From the NCBI GenBank assembly GCA_007026445.1, contig VDMD01000008.1, forward strand, positions 62,001 through 126,000: a stretch of 64,000 nucleotides of DNA. The letters run 5' to 3'. The notes under the pieces are model-generated. The model was not told the DNA's origin, did no database searches, and saw only the letters and a program-made list of their open reading frames with translations. Origin of the DNA: Schizophyllum amplum (lineage: Eukaryota; Basidiomycota; Agaricomycetes; Agaricales; Schizophyllaceae). The position numbers and the translations under genes were made by a program. Below, piece by piece: positions 43,674 through 54,469 of this stretch (the stretch's first letter is position 1; each line of letters starts with the position of its first letter).

Positions 43674-44701
43674 CGTCCGTAACATCAACACGCGCCGTCG
43701 CCCTTATTCCCTTTTAGGCGGTGATATCAAGGCCACGGTCAGCCGGCGGCCTTTACGCAGGTACTATCACGTGCGTAAGGGCTTCTTCTTGACATGAAGC
43801 GTTGACCACAAACTGGGAACAATGGGCGTCGCGATGAATTGTACGTCACGTCGACAAAGGCGAAGTGACAAGCCGTGTCGTTGTTGCGCATTGGCCGTTG
43901 ATCGAACATGATCTGAGAATGGACATGACTGTCAAATGAGCATCGATGGGCGGTCGTCAGCTTGGCGTGTGACCGCAAAGGGCGACCCAGGGAGTTACCT
44001 CTGTATAAAAAGAATCTATTGTTGTCCGATGCGTGCCAAGGCTGGCCCAAACGCTTGATAGGAATTGAGATGTCCGTTCACAAATATCTGAACGTGACTC
44101 TACCTTGCAGAAATCTTCCTCATTCATCAAGTCGGTGCAGACGTCGGGCCCGCCGCGACGTAAGCAACTTTGGCGAACAGTGATTAACAGGATCGAGGAT
44201 TCGAGAAAGGTGCGAGAAAGGAGCCTGTGCAAAAATCCTGGAGCATCAGGGAGCGCATGCTGGACCCCTCCGATGTGTCCCGCCGCCGCCCGCCCTCTGC
44301 CTCTTGGGCGGCTTTGTGATCAACGGTTCTTGTCACCAGCTCCATCGCCTCCCGTTCTCGCTCCACTCACTCCCCCCGTCGCCCCTGCCTGGCCCTACCG
44401 CTACCAATCGTTTGACGATGGCCGCGCATAGACTTGAAGAGCTACAGAAGGAAGGAGATGAGACGACTCACCACTAAGCAGCCTTGAGTTCGGGCATAAC
44501 AACGTCGAAGCTCAAGCTCATCCTTCGTATCCTTCCGGCCCTTCTGGCAGTAAGCCGAGGAGACAGTAAGCCTGACCGTGAAAGCCGGGCCAAAACTGAT
44601 AGACATTGAAGCGTTGCGCGAAATTCGGAGGTTTTTCGATTCAGGTATCGAGCGACAGGCGGAAATCGTAGCAATCGTACGCGAGTCCTTTGCGCCTCAG
44701 A
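43674..44701. other. Intergenic region
   Basis: No gene recognised; a plus-strand frame of 108 codons at 44105-44431 has Pro-rich low-complexity composition and no support. Confidence 0.4.
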
Positions 44702-47194
44702 TCACCCATCGGCATATATCACTTCTGCTGGTGTCCTGAAGAAGGATAAGTAAGCACATATACACATAAGCGTTGTAGGTCGCACCTTTTCTGAACTCCC
44801 TGAAGAATAAGAGTCAATGATTAGCAGATATGCACGGATATCATAGACGAAAACGATGCCTACGTTGTCCATCCAGCTCAGCTGCGCTTTCAGCTCTGTG
44901 AGGCCAAAAAGCAACACGACATCGAAGTCGAACTGGTAGTAGCACCCGCCGTCGGGCCTATATCGCGGGGCCAACTTGCGGACCGCCGCGGTCACGTCCG
45001 CCGACACCGTGCAGAGTGTCCCAAAATTGTCTGCGCTACTTGAGAACAGGTACGCGACGAAGGTCCGGAAGACCTACCAGAGTCGACGTCCGTCCATTCA
45101 GGGCGCTCGATATGGCCTCGATAGACTTGGATATCACTGACCGTAGTGTAACGATCCCGGTCGTCCGATTCGTCGTACAGCTCGGCCAACGATTGCTTGA
45201 ACTCCTGAGTCTCCGTTACTTGCGCGCCCTGAGGCTCGGATTAGCCCTGCCATATGAAGCATTCAGGCTGCACCTACAGCGTGAATGATGGAGATGAAGC
45301 TATCATTCACTCGCTTCACGCCATCGGCGCTGATGCATGTCTTGTGGTTTCGTTGTTTATGCTCCTTGTTCTTCTTCTGATAGACACGTCTACCGATGGT
45401 GCCGTACGTGAACCGAGCAACTCGCGATGAAACGTGGTGATCTACGACGTAGAGTACGCCTCCGTCTGCGACCGCTTTGTTCCTAGCGCGCTATGTTAGA
45501 AAATCCTCGATATGTAAAGAAGAACAACGTACATGTGGCTATCCGGCCTGCAAACGTCGAAGCCGAGAGGTGCCAGAGTTTCTTGTAGCTGCGTGAACAG
45601 GTAGGTCGATGCGGCAAATCCGCCGACCAAGAAGACGGACTGCGACAAGGTAAGCTTTCCGCAGTAGCAGACATCATAGAGGTACGGCACCGAAACAGCG
45701 GGCTTGGCTTGCGTTCGCTGCCTTAGGACCGCCTGCGAGATTGACGTCACTGTGGGCTGAAAGAATTTCGCAACCTCTGTGCTGCAGACACAAGCGTGAG
45801 CCGCCATCACACGTTGAAGACTAAAAGCTCGGGACGACTTACCCAGTAATTGCCAACTTCCCGCCACGCACATCGAACTCGGTGTCAACGTCGCTCATAC
45901 CACCAAACTTGATGTACGCCATCGTTTTGGAGCTCTTGAAGGTCACCTTCGTCGTTCGGTCGAAGGTCTCGACGATGTCGCCGACGCGATCGAAGTATTT
46001 TGACCCCTTCAAATGACCTTGCGCGAATATCAGGACCTGGTGGCTCATTGACGGATCAGCAACGTACTTTCGACATAGGCTTGCGCGTTGCGCTTGACCA
46101 TGATCGCGCCTTTGAATAAGCCTGCAAAAATATTTAAAACGCAAGGCGTAGGTCATCTTGACTGTCAAGCTCACATCGGGCGGGTGCGATCTCCGTGTAC
46201 GACGCGTTGGCGTCAGTTCCCGTTCGCGCGTAGGCGCTGAGATCAATCGTGCCTCCTCCCGCGTCAACGATGATGACCCCTTTGCCGTTCTAAAAGAGTA
46301 CTTATCAACATGACCGACAACACAAACACCCGCTCCTGCCACTGACCTTCATCCCTTCGACGATCAAGCCCTTGCTTAAGCAAAAGTGGAGACTCGCCTC
46401 TCCTTCGGTCACGAAGGATACGCGCGCTCTTCCCTCGTCATTGCCAGGAACAAGACCGGCTTGCACCGCGGCTTCGCGCATCTGCGACTGCTGCCGACCT
46501 TCCCATCCGTTCGGGTGCGTCAGAACGAAGTCGATGTTGTGCTTGACCGAGTTCCAGAACTGGACGCCGGCCGGGTGGGTCTCCTGGATGTAGGTGCGCG
46601 TGCAATTAAAGAGATAGGCCAGGTAGTCGGAGAAGACGTCGACGACCGACTTGTTGGGAGGTAGTGGGGGCAGTGTGGATAACTCATGGTCTGAGTCCGA
46701 TCCACGAGGTCGAAGGTGCAGCTTGAACCTGAAATGAAGGGGGACGCGGCGTCAGACGAGACCTGAACAGCTCAGTCCCGACGCACCATTCGGCTTTCGC
46801 CCATTCTTCCTGGATCGCGGTGTCCATGACATCGTCCTGGAGTGCTTCAGCGCCTGCAGCGCGCATGCCTCCCTGCTTGTCGTACAGTAGGATAGACGGG
46901 ATTTTGGAGTCTCCCCCAGCATGTTCCTGCGCGGGGAACCTAGTTTGATGAGCGACGAAGACCATGATCGTCGTGCACGCAAGTCGGCTCACCTGTTGAC
47001 GCCGCAGACCTGCGGAATTTGGCCGGGGTCCAATACGCTATTTGACCGTCAGCATGCTGCGCGACCCGCAGTCGGCGGTGGAGAGGTCGGACGACGACGT
47101 CGTACCTGTACGAGACGCCGCTGAACGTCGTGCCGACGTCGATAGCAATAATCAGCTTGCGCGAGCTTCCTGCGTATCTCTTCCGGGCGAGCAT
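44702..47194 (-). CDS. Hsp70-like actin-fold ATPase, copy 1
   Basis: Fourteen exons, complement of 47106-47194, 46993-47037, 46787-46939, 46347-46728, 46175-46289, 46068-46121, 45843-46017, 45691-45781, 45533-45639, 45278-45482, 45078-45228, 44864-45030, 44786-44799 and 44702-44735. All phases agree (593 residues), and one exon is only 14 nt. ATP-binding motifs of the Hsp70/actin fold are present: IIAIDVGTTFSGVSYSVLDP at the start, IIVDAGGGTIDLSAY in the middle and VFLVGGFAASTYLF later. Between them lie FVLTHPNGWEG and FVTEGEASLHFC, typical of the fungal Hsp70-12-like family. There is no EEVD end or canonical substrate-binding domain; it ends TPAEVIYADG. This suggests a divergent ATPase, not a general chaperone. 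It is divergent from the coiled-coil gene 175 bp away. Confidence 0.88.
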
Positions 47195-47369
47195 GGTTCA
47201 GGACAAGTAGGAAAAACGGCCGTGATGCATCGCAAGTACGTGGGCGCCTATAGTGCGGTCTTCTAGCGCAGGGGGTACTCGGATGTATGATGGACTCGTT
47301 AGGCGCCCATCGCAATGCTCTCTCGTCTCATTTTCTGCCGTCGCCCATCTACCTACGGATCCCACCTCC
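47195..47369. promoter_or_regulatory. Short bidirectional promoter, copy 1
   Basis: Only 175 bp separate the ATG of the Hsp70-like gene (minus) from the ATG of the coiled-coil gene (plus). The two genes must share regulatory sequence. The same arrangement recurs at 52440-52674. Confidence 0.65.
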
Positions 47370-48880
47370 ATGGCCCGCCAGTTGAAACTCGCTGTACAGT
47401 CTCTCGTGCGCAACGAAAAAGAGTCTGACGCGCCGAGGTGAGCCAGCGCACGATTGCATGTAGCGTCGAATACTTACCATGTTGACGTAAACAGGGCGGC
47501 AGAAGATCGTGGAGGGCGCACGGCTCATTTTCGAGAGAATCTTGACTCGAATGCAGGAGTTACGCAGGCAGGACGACCTCCGACAGTCGCGCCCGGCGTT
47601 CAAGCTGGTCATGCGCGTCCATCATACGCTCGGGCAGTGGCTCCTTCAGCCTCTACGCGCCGTGTAGCCAATCAAGGCGATCGCTCCCTTGATGGCCGTG
47701 GTCGTTCGAGAGGAGACGGCCGTCTTCCAACGGCGGCCGAGAGAGTCGTACATCTCCAGCGGCAGCTCGCTTCGGACCGCAAAGAGTTCGATCGACGAAT
47801 CTCCGAAGTCCAGAACGAGGCCCATAACCAGTATTCGTACATGCTGCACAAGCTCCAGCTTGCCGAGCGAGCCAATCTGCAGCTGCTCGAGGAGAATCAG
47901 CGCATGCATACCCTTGTCCAGACGGAACACGATCGCGCGACGCACATCGACAAGGAATACGCGGAGGCGCGCCTGTTGCTCGACGCACGCACCGCTGAGC
48001 TGGCAAGCGTACAGGTCTTCATCGGCCCCGGCGATACGCTGTCCGAGCGCGACGTCGTAAAGAGGTTGGAAGAGTTGAACGAGGAGATCTTCCAGCTCTC
48101 GGCGCTGATGTCCGATAACGTTGAGTTCACAACCGCGGACGCCTGTGTCGAGCGCGCTCGGAAAAGTGTCAGCAAGCGGCTTGGGCAGCGTGTATGCGAT
48201 GCACTTGCAGTGGAGGGCGAGAGCGTACGCCTGGGCATGCTCCAGCTGGCACTGCAGGCCGCGGCGGGACGGTGGAGCCACCGAATGGCGCTGCAATGGA
48301 CCAGTCTGGACGGGCAACTCGACGACCAGATCCAGGATCTATACAAGATCATATGCGCCGACGGTGCGTCTGTGGCATAACATATGAGAGTATCGAGTTG
48401 ACGACATAGACAGAAGGGCTTACCGTGGCCAAGCGCTGGCAGGCTATCACGCAGAAGGGCCTCTTCAAGGACGACCAGGAAGACATCGCCTCCTTCAATT
48501 CCTCCCTTCACGCAACGCTCCGAGACGTGCTCGTCGTCGCCAGGTGTGAACCCAAGACCGGGGATGGCGATGTTGCGCTGGCTATCTCCGAAGGCATTCA
48601 ATCTATCGTCAGCACCACACTGCAGCTGCGTCACGATGCAAGCCTCGGTGTCGCCTCTACAGAGCTTGTCACCATCTTGCCTCGCCCGGGAAAGCCTTAC
48701 GACCGAAGTAAGATGCTAGCAGATGTCTCGGGGCAGCAAAATAACTCGGACGACATCGTGGGATGCGGGATTTCCATGGGGCTTGTCAGACTAGTCGACG
48801 CAGGACTTCAGGAATATACCCTCGTCAAGCCGAAAGTCGTCCTTGCCACCGCTCTCGAGAGCGTCTATGTCGCGCAGTAA
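47370..48880 (+). CDS. Coiled-coil protein partnered with Hsp70-like gene, copy 1
   Basis: Three exons: 47370-47437, 47495-48363 and 48417-48880 (466 residues), with introns GTGAGC...ACAG (57 nt) and GTGCGT...GAAG (53 nt). It starts MARQLKLAVQSLVRNEKE. The first third is basic and disordered. A long coiled coil (about 120-200) reads HLQRQLASDRKEFDRRISEV and KLQLAERANLQLLEENQRM. A conserved block with LEELNEEIFQLSALMSDN follows, and the C-terminal part is globular (LVTILPRPGKPYDRSK; LVKPKVVLATALESV). The LNxEIxQ block occurs in uncharacterised agaricomycete proteins; the function is not known to me. Its paralogue is at 52675-54167. Confidence 0.82.
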
Positions 48881-49950
48881 GAGGATGTATATTGAAGTTC
48901 TTCTGTGCAGTCGTTGTCTGGCAGAATTCCATGTGGCATACTGTATTGTAAGGATGAAGTCGAACATAGAGAGACCTTTACGCAGCAGAGGCTGCCAGAC
49001 TGCGCCTCGAGCGATGGCAGGCTGCAGCAGGACTGACGTATCCGTGACCCGAATGATGACGTCACGTATGCGTCACGTATTCTCGGGACAATGGACTTCG
49101 AACTTGAAGCTTGCAGTTGAGCTTGTAACGGCAAAGCGGAAGCGTAGCAGTTCAACTATAACATAGGCTTGCGGCAAGACCGCGGAGTGCTCGCTAGGAA
49201 AAGCGTGTTTCACAACGCGCGTGAGAAGTTACAACTTCGTGCAACAAGGAAGCTACCGTAAGAGTCTCTCAAAGTGGCGTGCGCAGGGCGTGCGTGAGGT
49301 GGGCGTGCGACGGGAGCAGGACCGCGGATGCCGCGGAAGGCAGCGGCGCCGCGATCGACGTCATCGATTCAGCCCTGTGCCCTGGCGCGCTGCGCTCGCC
49401 GCGCCTCGTGAATTTGCGGCCTGCGCCGTTCGTTCAAAAGAAGAGCTATCGCTCTAAGTCTTTGTAGGATGATACAAGTACGCTTACCGTACACGCTGGG
49501 ATTTTAAGTGAGCGAAAAGACCTCGAAATGAATGCGCTGTGGCGCATTTTATTTCCAGTGAGGGGAGCTGAGAACTGCAGCAAAAGGCATGAAACTTCGC
49601 ATGCGTGTTCGAAAAACTCGGCTGATTAGATTCTGTCTTTGCAGTATATAAGAATTCTCGAAAACAGAGGCGCTGCGCGCCGTACCGATTTCCCTTGTGG
49701 CGACAAAACATTGATCGCGAGGGGATCCCCTTTCCAGATCACGTGATAGCACATTGCTCACGCCCTCCCCCCTGCCTCGTTCCTCGGCGGGTCGGGCGCG
49801 AGCAATCAAGGTCATGTATCGACGAGTAGTACAAGAAGGGTGTACTAGGGCATATAGTATGTGATTCCCCACGATGGCCGCCTGTCCTGAGTCGTCGATC
49901 GGCAGCGCACACTACTATGTCCAATTGAAGCCACCGATGGCGACTGGCAC
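48881..49950. other. Intergenic region between the two duplicated pairs
   Basis: No gene recognised. Several short frames without protein-like composition. Confidence 0.5.
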
Positions 49951-52439
49951 CTATTCGTCAACGTATACTACTTTCGCAGGCGATCTAATGTCAGCGTCAG
50001 CGTAATATGCATGCGAGATCCGATATGCGTCAGTCTCACCTCTTTTCGACACCCTGTTGGCCGAGAAATGACACGATCAGGACCAGCTTCTTGGTAGACG
50101 CAACGCACGAGGTACTCACATTTTCCGTCCAGCTGAGCTGAGCCCGCAATTCGGTTAGACCAAACAGCAGAACAACAACATAGTCAAATTGGTAGTACGG
50201 CTTGCCCCTTTTACCGTATAGTGGGGACAGGCGTCGAGTCGCTTTGAGCACGTCGGCTTCAACGACGCAGAGAACACCGTAGCTTTCTATACTTCATCAT
50301 GAGTATTGTCAAGTTTCAAAAGGGAGCCCATCGTTACCTGGATCATTGTCAATCCACTGAGGATTCTGGCGACATCCGCGATACACCCAGATTTCGGAGC
50401 TGATACTCGTGGCTTCGGCCAGATTGGCGAACGTGGTGTAAAAGGTATACCTGAATTCTTGCGTTTCCGTCACCAGCGAGCCCTTAAGATTAACCATGGA
50501 GTAAGTGCGATGACGGTAGATGACGGCAAACTAGCTCACCGTTCGAATGATTGGGAAGAAGCACCCTCCAATGAGTCGCTCGCCGTCGTGGACATCGATG
50601 TATGATTTGGCCTGACGCCGGGCGTGGTCCGGATTACTCTGGTAGTACTGTTCGCTTCCAGGAGCACCGTACGTGAACCTAGCCATGCGAGCAGATACCT
50701 GGTGATCGAGGACATACAAGACGCCTCCTTCGGCGACAGCCTTGTTGCTGCAATATCGATTACATCAAACCGGGAATGAGCGGGACAAGGGTCTGCACTT
50801 ACGCATGACTATCAGGGCGACAGACATCGATTCCGAGTGGTACCAGAGTTTCGCGCAGCTGCGTGTATAGATATGTAGATGCCGCGAACCCGCCGACGAG
50901 GTACACCGACTGAAATTCACACGTCAAGCACTGACATTATCCCCAAGTGAGAAACTTACCGGCGTGGTGGTCTTGGCTTCCGAACGCTGGCTCAGTACAG
51001 CTTGCGCGATGGAGGTGACGGACGGTTGGAAGAACCGTGCAACCTCCGCCCTGATTAACGATGAGTATAGATCCTCGAGATGACGAAGCCATGAGCAACG
51101 AATCTCTCACCCCGGTATCACGAGCTTCCCGCCACGGATGTTGTACGCTGCCTCGTTGTCGTTCATGCCGCCGAACTTGACATATGCGGGGATCGTCGAG
51201 TTCTTCGTCGTCAGCTTCGCCGTCTTGTCGAAGCTGTCGACGATGTCCGCTGCACGGTCGAAGTACCTCGAGCCCTTGAGATGACCTGGTGCAATGTAAG
51301 GCGTGAACGCGAGAGCAAGAGGAAACTGACATACCTTCGATATAGATCTCCGCGTTGCGTCTGACCATAACGGAGCCCTTGAAGAGACCTGAAACATGAT
51401 TGAGAACGCAGCGAAGATCGAACATTTCGAGTGGACTCACACAGCGCCGCTGCAGACTCGACGTATGAGACCTTTCCATCCGACTTGAGCTCCGAGTAGG
51501 CGCTCAAGTCGATCGTGCCACCCCCAGCGTCCACGATAATGATGCCCTTGTTGTTCTGCAAAGCATCAGACAAGTCCACCGATGTGCGACGACGAGAAAA
51601 ATCTTACTTTGTTAGCAGAAATCAGGCCCTTGTTGAGGCAGAAGTGAAGACTGGCTTCGCCTTCCGTCACGAAGGACACGCGCGCCCTCCCCGCGTCGCT
51701 ATTCGGGACCAGTTTGGCTTGAACGGCGGCCAGCCGCATGAGGGACTGCTGGCGACCCTCCCAGCCGTTCGGATGCGTGAGGACGAAGTCGATATTCTGG
51801 GCAATGGACGACCAGAACTGTGCTCCAGCTGGATGCGTCTCTTGAATGTACGTGCGGGTGCAGTTGAAGAGGTACGCGAGCAAGTCGGCGAATACGTCGA
51901 CGACAGTTTTGTGCGGCGGCAGAGGGGGGAGCGTCGACAGTTCTTGGCGAGTGTCGGACGCGGGCGAACGCAGATGAAGCTTGAACCTGTAGCAAAGCGG
52001 CAAACAATAGATGAGCAAGGCGACAGGGAAGGTATATGTGGCACGTACCACTCCGACCGTGTCCAGCCCTCATCGGCGGCTTGTTCGATGACGTGCTCCT
52101 GCGAGGTCTCCGCACCAGCAGCGCGCATGACACCGCCTCGATCGTAGAATAACACGCTCGGGATTTTGGAGTCTCCGCCTGCATGTTCCTGTGCAGGGAA
52201 GCTGGACGACGCATCAGCGGAGAGACTCTGTCGAGCGGGTTACGGGAAACCTACCGATTCACACCGCAAACTTGCGGGACTTGCCCAGGGTCGAGGACGC
52301 TGAGAGGTCGTAAGCGGCGGCGAGACATCGGTAACATACAGATGACATGCGCGTAAGAGACACCGCTGTACGTGGTGCCAACGTCGATGGCCAGTAGTAG
52401 CCTTCGGACCTTCCCCTCGTAGGATTTGCGAACGTTCAT
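49951..52439 (-). CDS. Hsp70-like actin-fold ATPase, copy 2
   Basis: Paralogue of the gene at 44702-47194 with the same 14-exon layout: exon 1 is 89 nt and exon 2 is 45 nt in both. Motifs are LLLAIDVGTTYSGVSYA, IIIVDAGGGTIDLSAY and VYLVGGFAASTYLYTQLRE, plus FVLTHPNGWEG and FVTEGEASLHFC. It ends GVEKRSPAKVVYVDE with TAG at 49951-49953. The first intron (52300-52350, 51 nt) appears to use a GC-AG donor (GCATGT); keeping it unspliced would add 17 residues not present in copy 1. The other donors are GTAGGT, GTACGT, GTAAGA, GTGAGT, GTATGT and similar. No frame breaks were seen. Confidence 0.86.
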
Positions 52440-52674
52440 GTCGAGTCAAGGGAGGAAGAGGCGAAGAACGAGGGCGGGAACATCGCGCCAGGGCCTTATA
52501 CAGTGACCGATACTAGGAAAAGAAGTCAACCCAAATTGGACGATGGCGGCTATTACATGTGGCGCCTATTGGGGCGCCTATCCTCAACGGGCCTTCGCGT
52601 CGAACACGGCTTGGCTCTGCTTCCCACCTTTCCTGGACGCAGCTCATCCCGCAAAACTGCTCTTGATAGCTTTC
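52440..52674. promoter_or_regulatory. Short bidirectional promoter, copy 2
   Basis: 235 bp between divergent ATGs, with a CCTTATACAG element near 52494. It mirrors the copy 1 arrangement. Confidence 0.6.
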
Positions 52675-54167
52675 ATGTTGTCTGTCTTCGTGGAGACTTT
52701 CTCGTCCATCATATCGAGCAGGAACACCGCTGAGGAACGAATGTGAGTTCTCATGAAGGCCGACTCCGATTCGAAGATTTACCCAGACTAGGGAAAGACG
52801 ACACGAGGAATCGACGACCCAGCGCCGTGCACGGTCGCACTCGCGGCACCAAGTACGCAGGAGCTCCCAGCGCACATCGACCCGGACAGACCGCGACACG
52901 ACCCCTCGCCCGAGTTACGCGAGCGCGGCGTCCACACCCGCGAGGCGCCTTAACACCGACATTGCCGAAGGAAATCGCGGAAGGGACGCCTCCGCCAGAG
53001 ACCGTGGTCGTCCACATTGCGCGCATGATACTGTAGAGGTTCTCCAAGACAAGAATCCATCCGATTCCCGTCTTGAGCGAGCGCTGGCCGAACATCAACG
53101 CGAGGCTGTGGCGGAACGCGCAGATATCCTATTCGTGAACCACCACCTTCATACGGAGAACGAGAATCTGCGGGACGAGAAGCATCAGCTAGCCGCCGCC
53201 CTGAACTCGGCGGAGGCCCGCATACGGGACGCCGAGGTACAACATGCGCAGACGCGTCAGCTCCTCGACGCGCGAACGCAGGAGTTGTTCGCGATGCAGA
53301 GCGTTTTCGGGCCTCCATCCGCGTTATCGGAGCGCGACATCGTTCGGTCCGTGGAGGAACTCAACGAGGAGATATTCCAATTATCGGCGCTCATGGCAGA
53401 CAGCCTCGTGCGCGTCGCTGGCGACCAGACGAAAGTCGCCCAGGCGATGAAGACCATGGTCCAGAGACTAGGCGAGCCCGTCTGCACTGCTTTGACTAAC
53501 GACGACGACGCTATGCGGCTGGCTGCCGTGCAGTTGACCCTGCAGGCCACAGCGGCATTCTGGTGCGGGAGCGTGGTGGAGAGATGGGCTCTCAGCTCGA
53601 GTACTCTCGAGAGAGGGATGCGGCGCCTGTACGCAGAGATAAGTGAGAAAGGTAAGCCAGTAATTCAGGTCGGCGGCGTACTGAACTGACGACTGCGCAG
53701 AGCCCCAAGCTGTTGCCGCGCGTTGGAAGGCTGTCGCTCGGAAGAATATGCAGGACGCAGAAGACGCCACAGACGGCGGCATGAGGGAGCGTCTGTGCGA
53801 GATGCTTCAGGATGTCCTCGACGCAGCTGGCTACGCCATCGAAGACGAACATGGAGAACGTGGCGTGGCCTTGGGCGAAGGAGTCGCGACAGTCTTGCGC
53901 CTTTCCGTCGGTCTCAGGAGCAACATCAGTACCATCGTGTCCGCCGAGCTGCTCACCGTCCTACCTAGGGGCGGCAAGCGGTACGACAGCGCGTCGATGG
54001 AAGCTGAAGACGCCACCGGTCGGCCAGACGACGCTGAGGTCGTCGCATGCGGCATCACGTTGGGCCTGGTCAGAGTCCAGGACTTATCCAAAAAGCACAC
54101 CCTCGTGAGGCCCAAGGTCGTGCTCGTCTCCTCATTCGCGCCCCACGCTTCGGCTTCGCGCGTGTAA
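52675..54167 (+). CDS. Coiled-coil protein partnered with Hsp70-like gene, copy 2
   Basis: Exon 1 is 52675-52742, 68 nt like copy 1. A 44 nt intron follows, then a second exon from 52787 and a last exon at 53701-54167 after a 49 nt intron. Shared blocks are the start MLSVFVETFSSIISSRNTAE, VEELNEEIFQLSALMADS, LLTVLPRGGKRYDSAS and HTLVRPKVVLVSSF. The second exon frame meets a TAG at 53034-53036, just before EVLQDKNPSDSRLERALAEH opens in another frame. Either a 36 nt intron (GTGGTC...TAGAG) or a one-base indel explains this. If it is an indel, this copy is broken before its coiled coil. Confidence 0.68.
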
Positions 54168-54469
54168 ACGTACTCAGCCTCCATATACTTACACTAAAAT
54201 CGCCCGCCTTCTTGTAGCGTTCTTGTCGTCGCTCATGTCTTGTCCAAAAATCAACATCAGCTGACATTACCGTTCGAGTGAGTGTGATCCCTGCGCCGAG
54301 AAGGGCATATATATATGAGTGCTTGGCGAGAAACATGAGCGCACATGACAGCGAGAGGCAAGAGCGGACGTGACTGTCACGCCACGCGTCACACCTCTTC
54401 GAGTCTTTCTGCGGACCCGGCACAACCGCGCGCGTACATTCGGCGACTATGCCATTACGTATCGAAGGT
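54168..54469. other. Intergenic region, convergent
   Basis: 302 bp between converging stops; no gene. Confidence 0.5.

Noticed and set aside
47646..48634. Long minus-strand frames opposite the first coiled-coil gene
   Set aside because: They are antisense shadows of a gene with well-supported introns and a paralogue.
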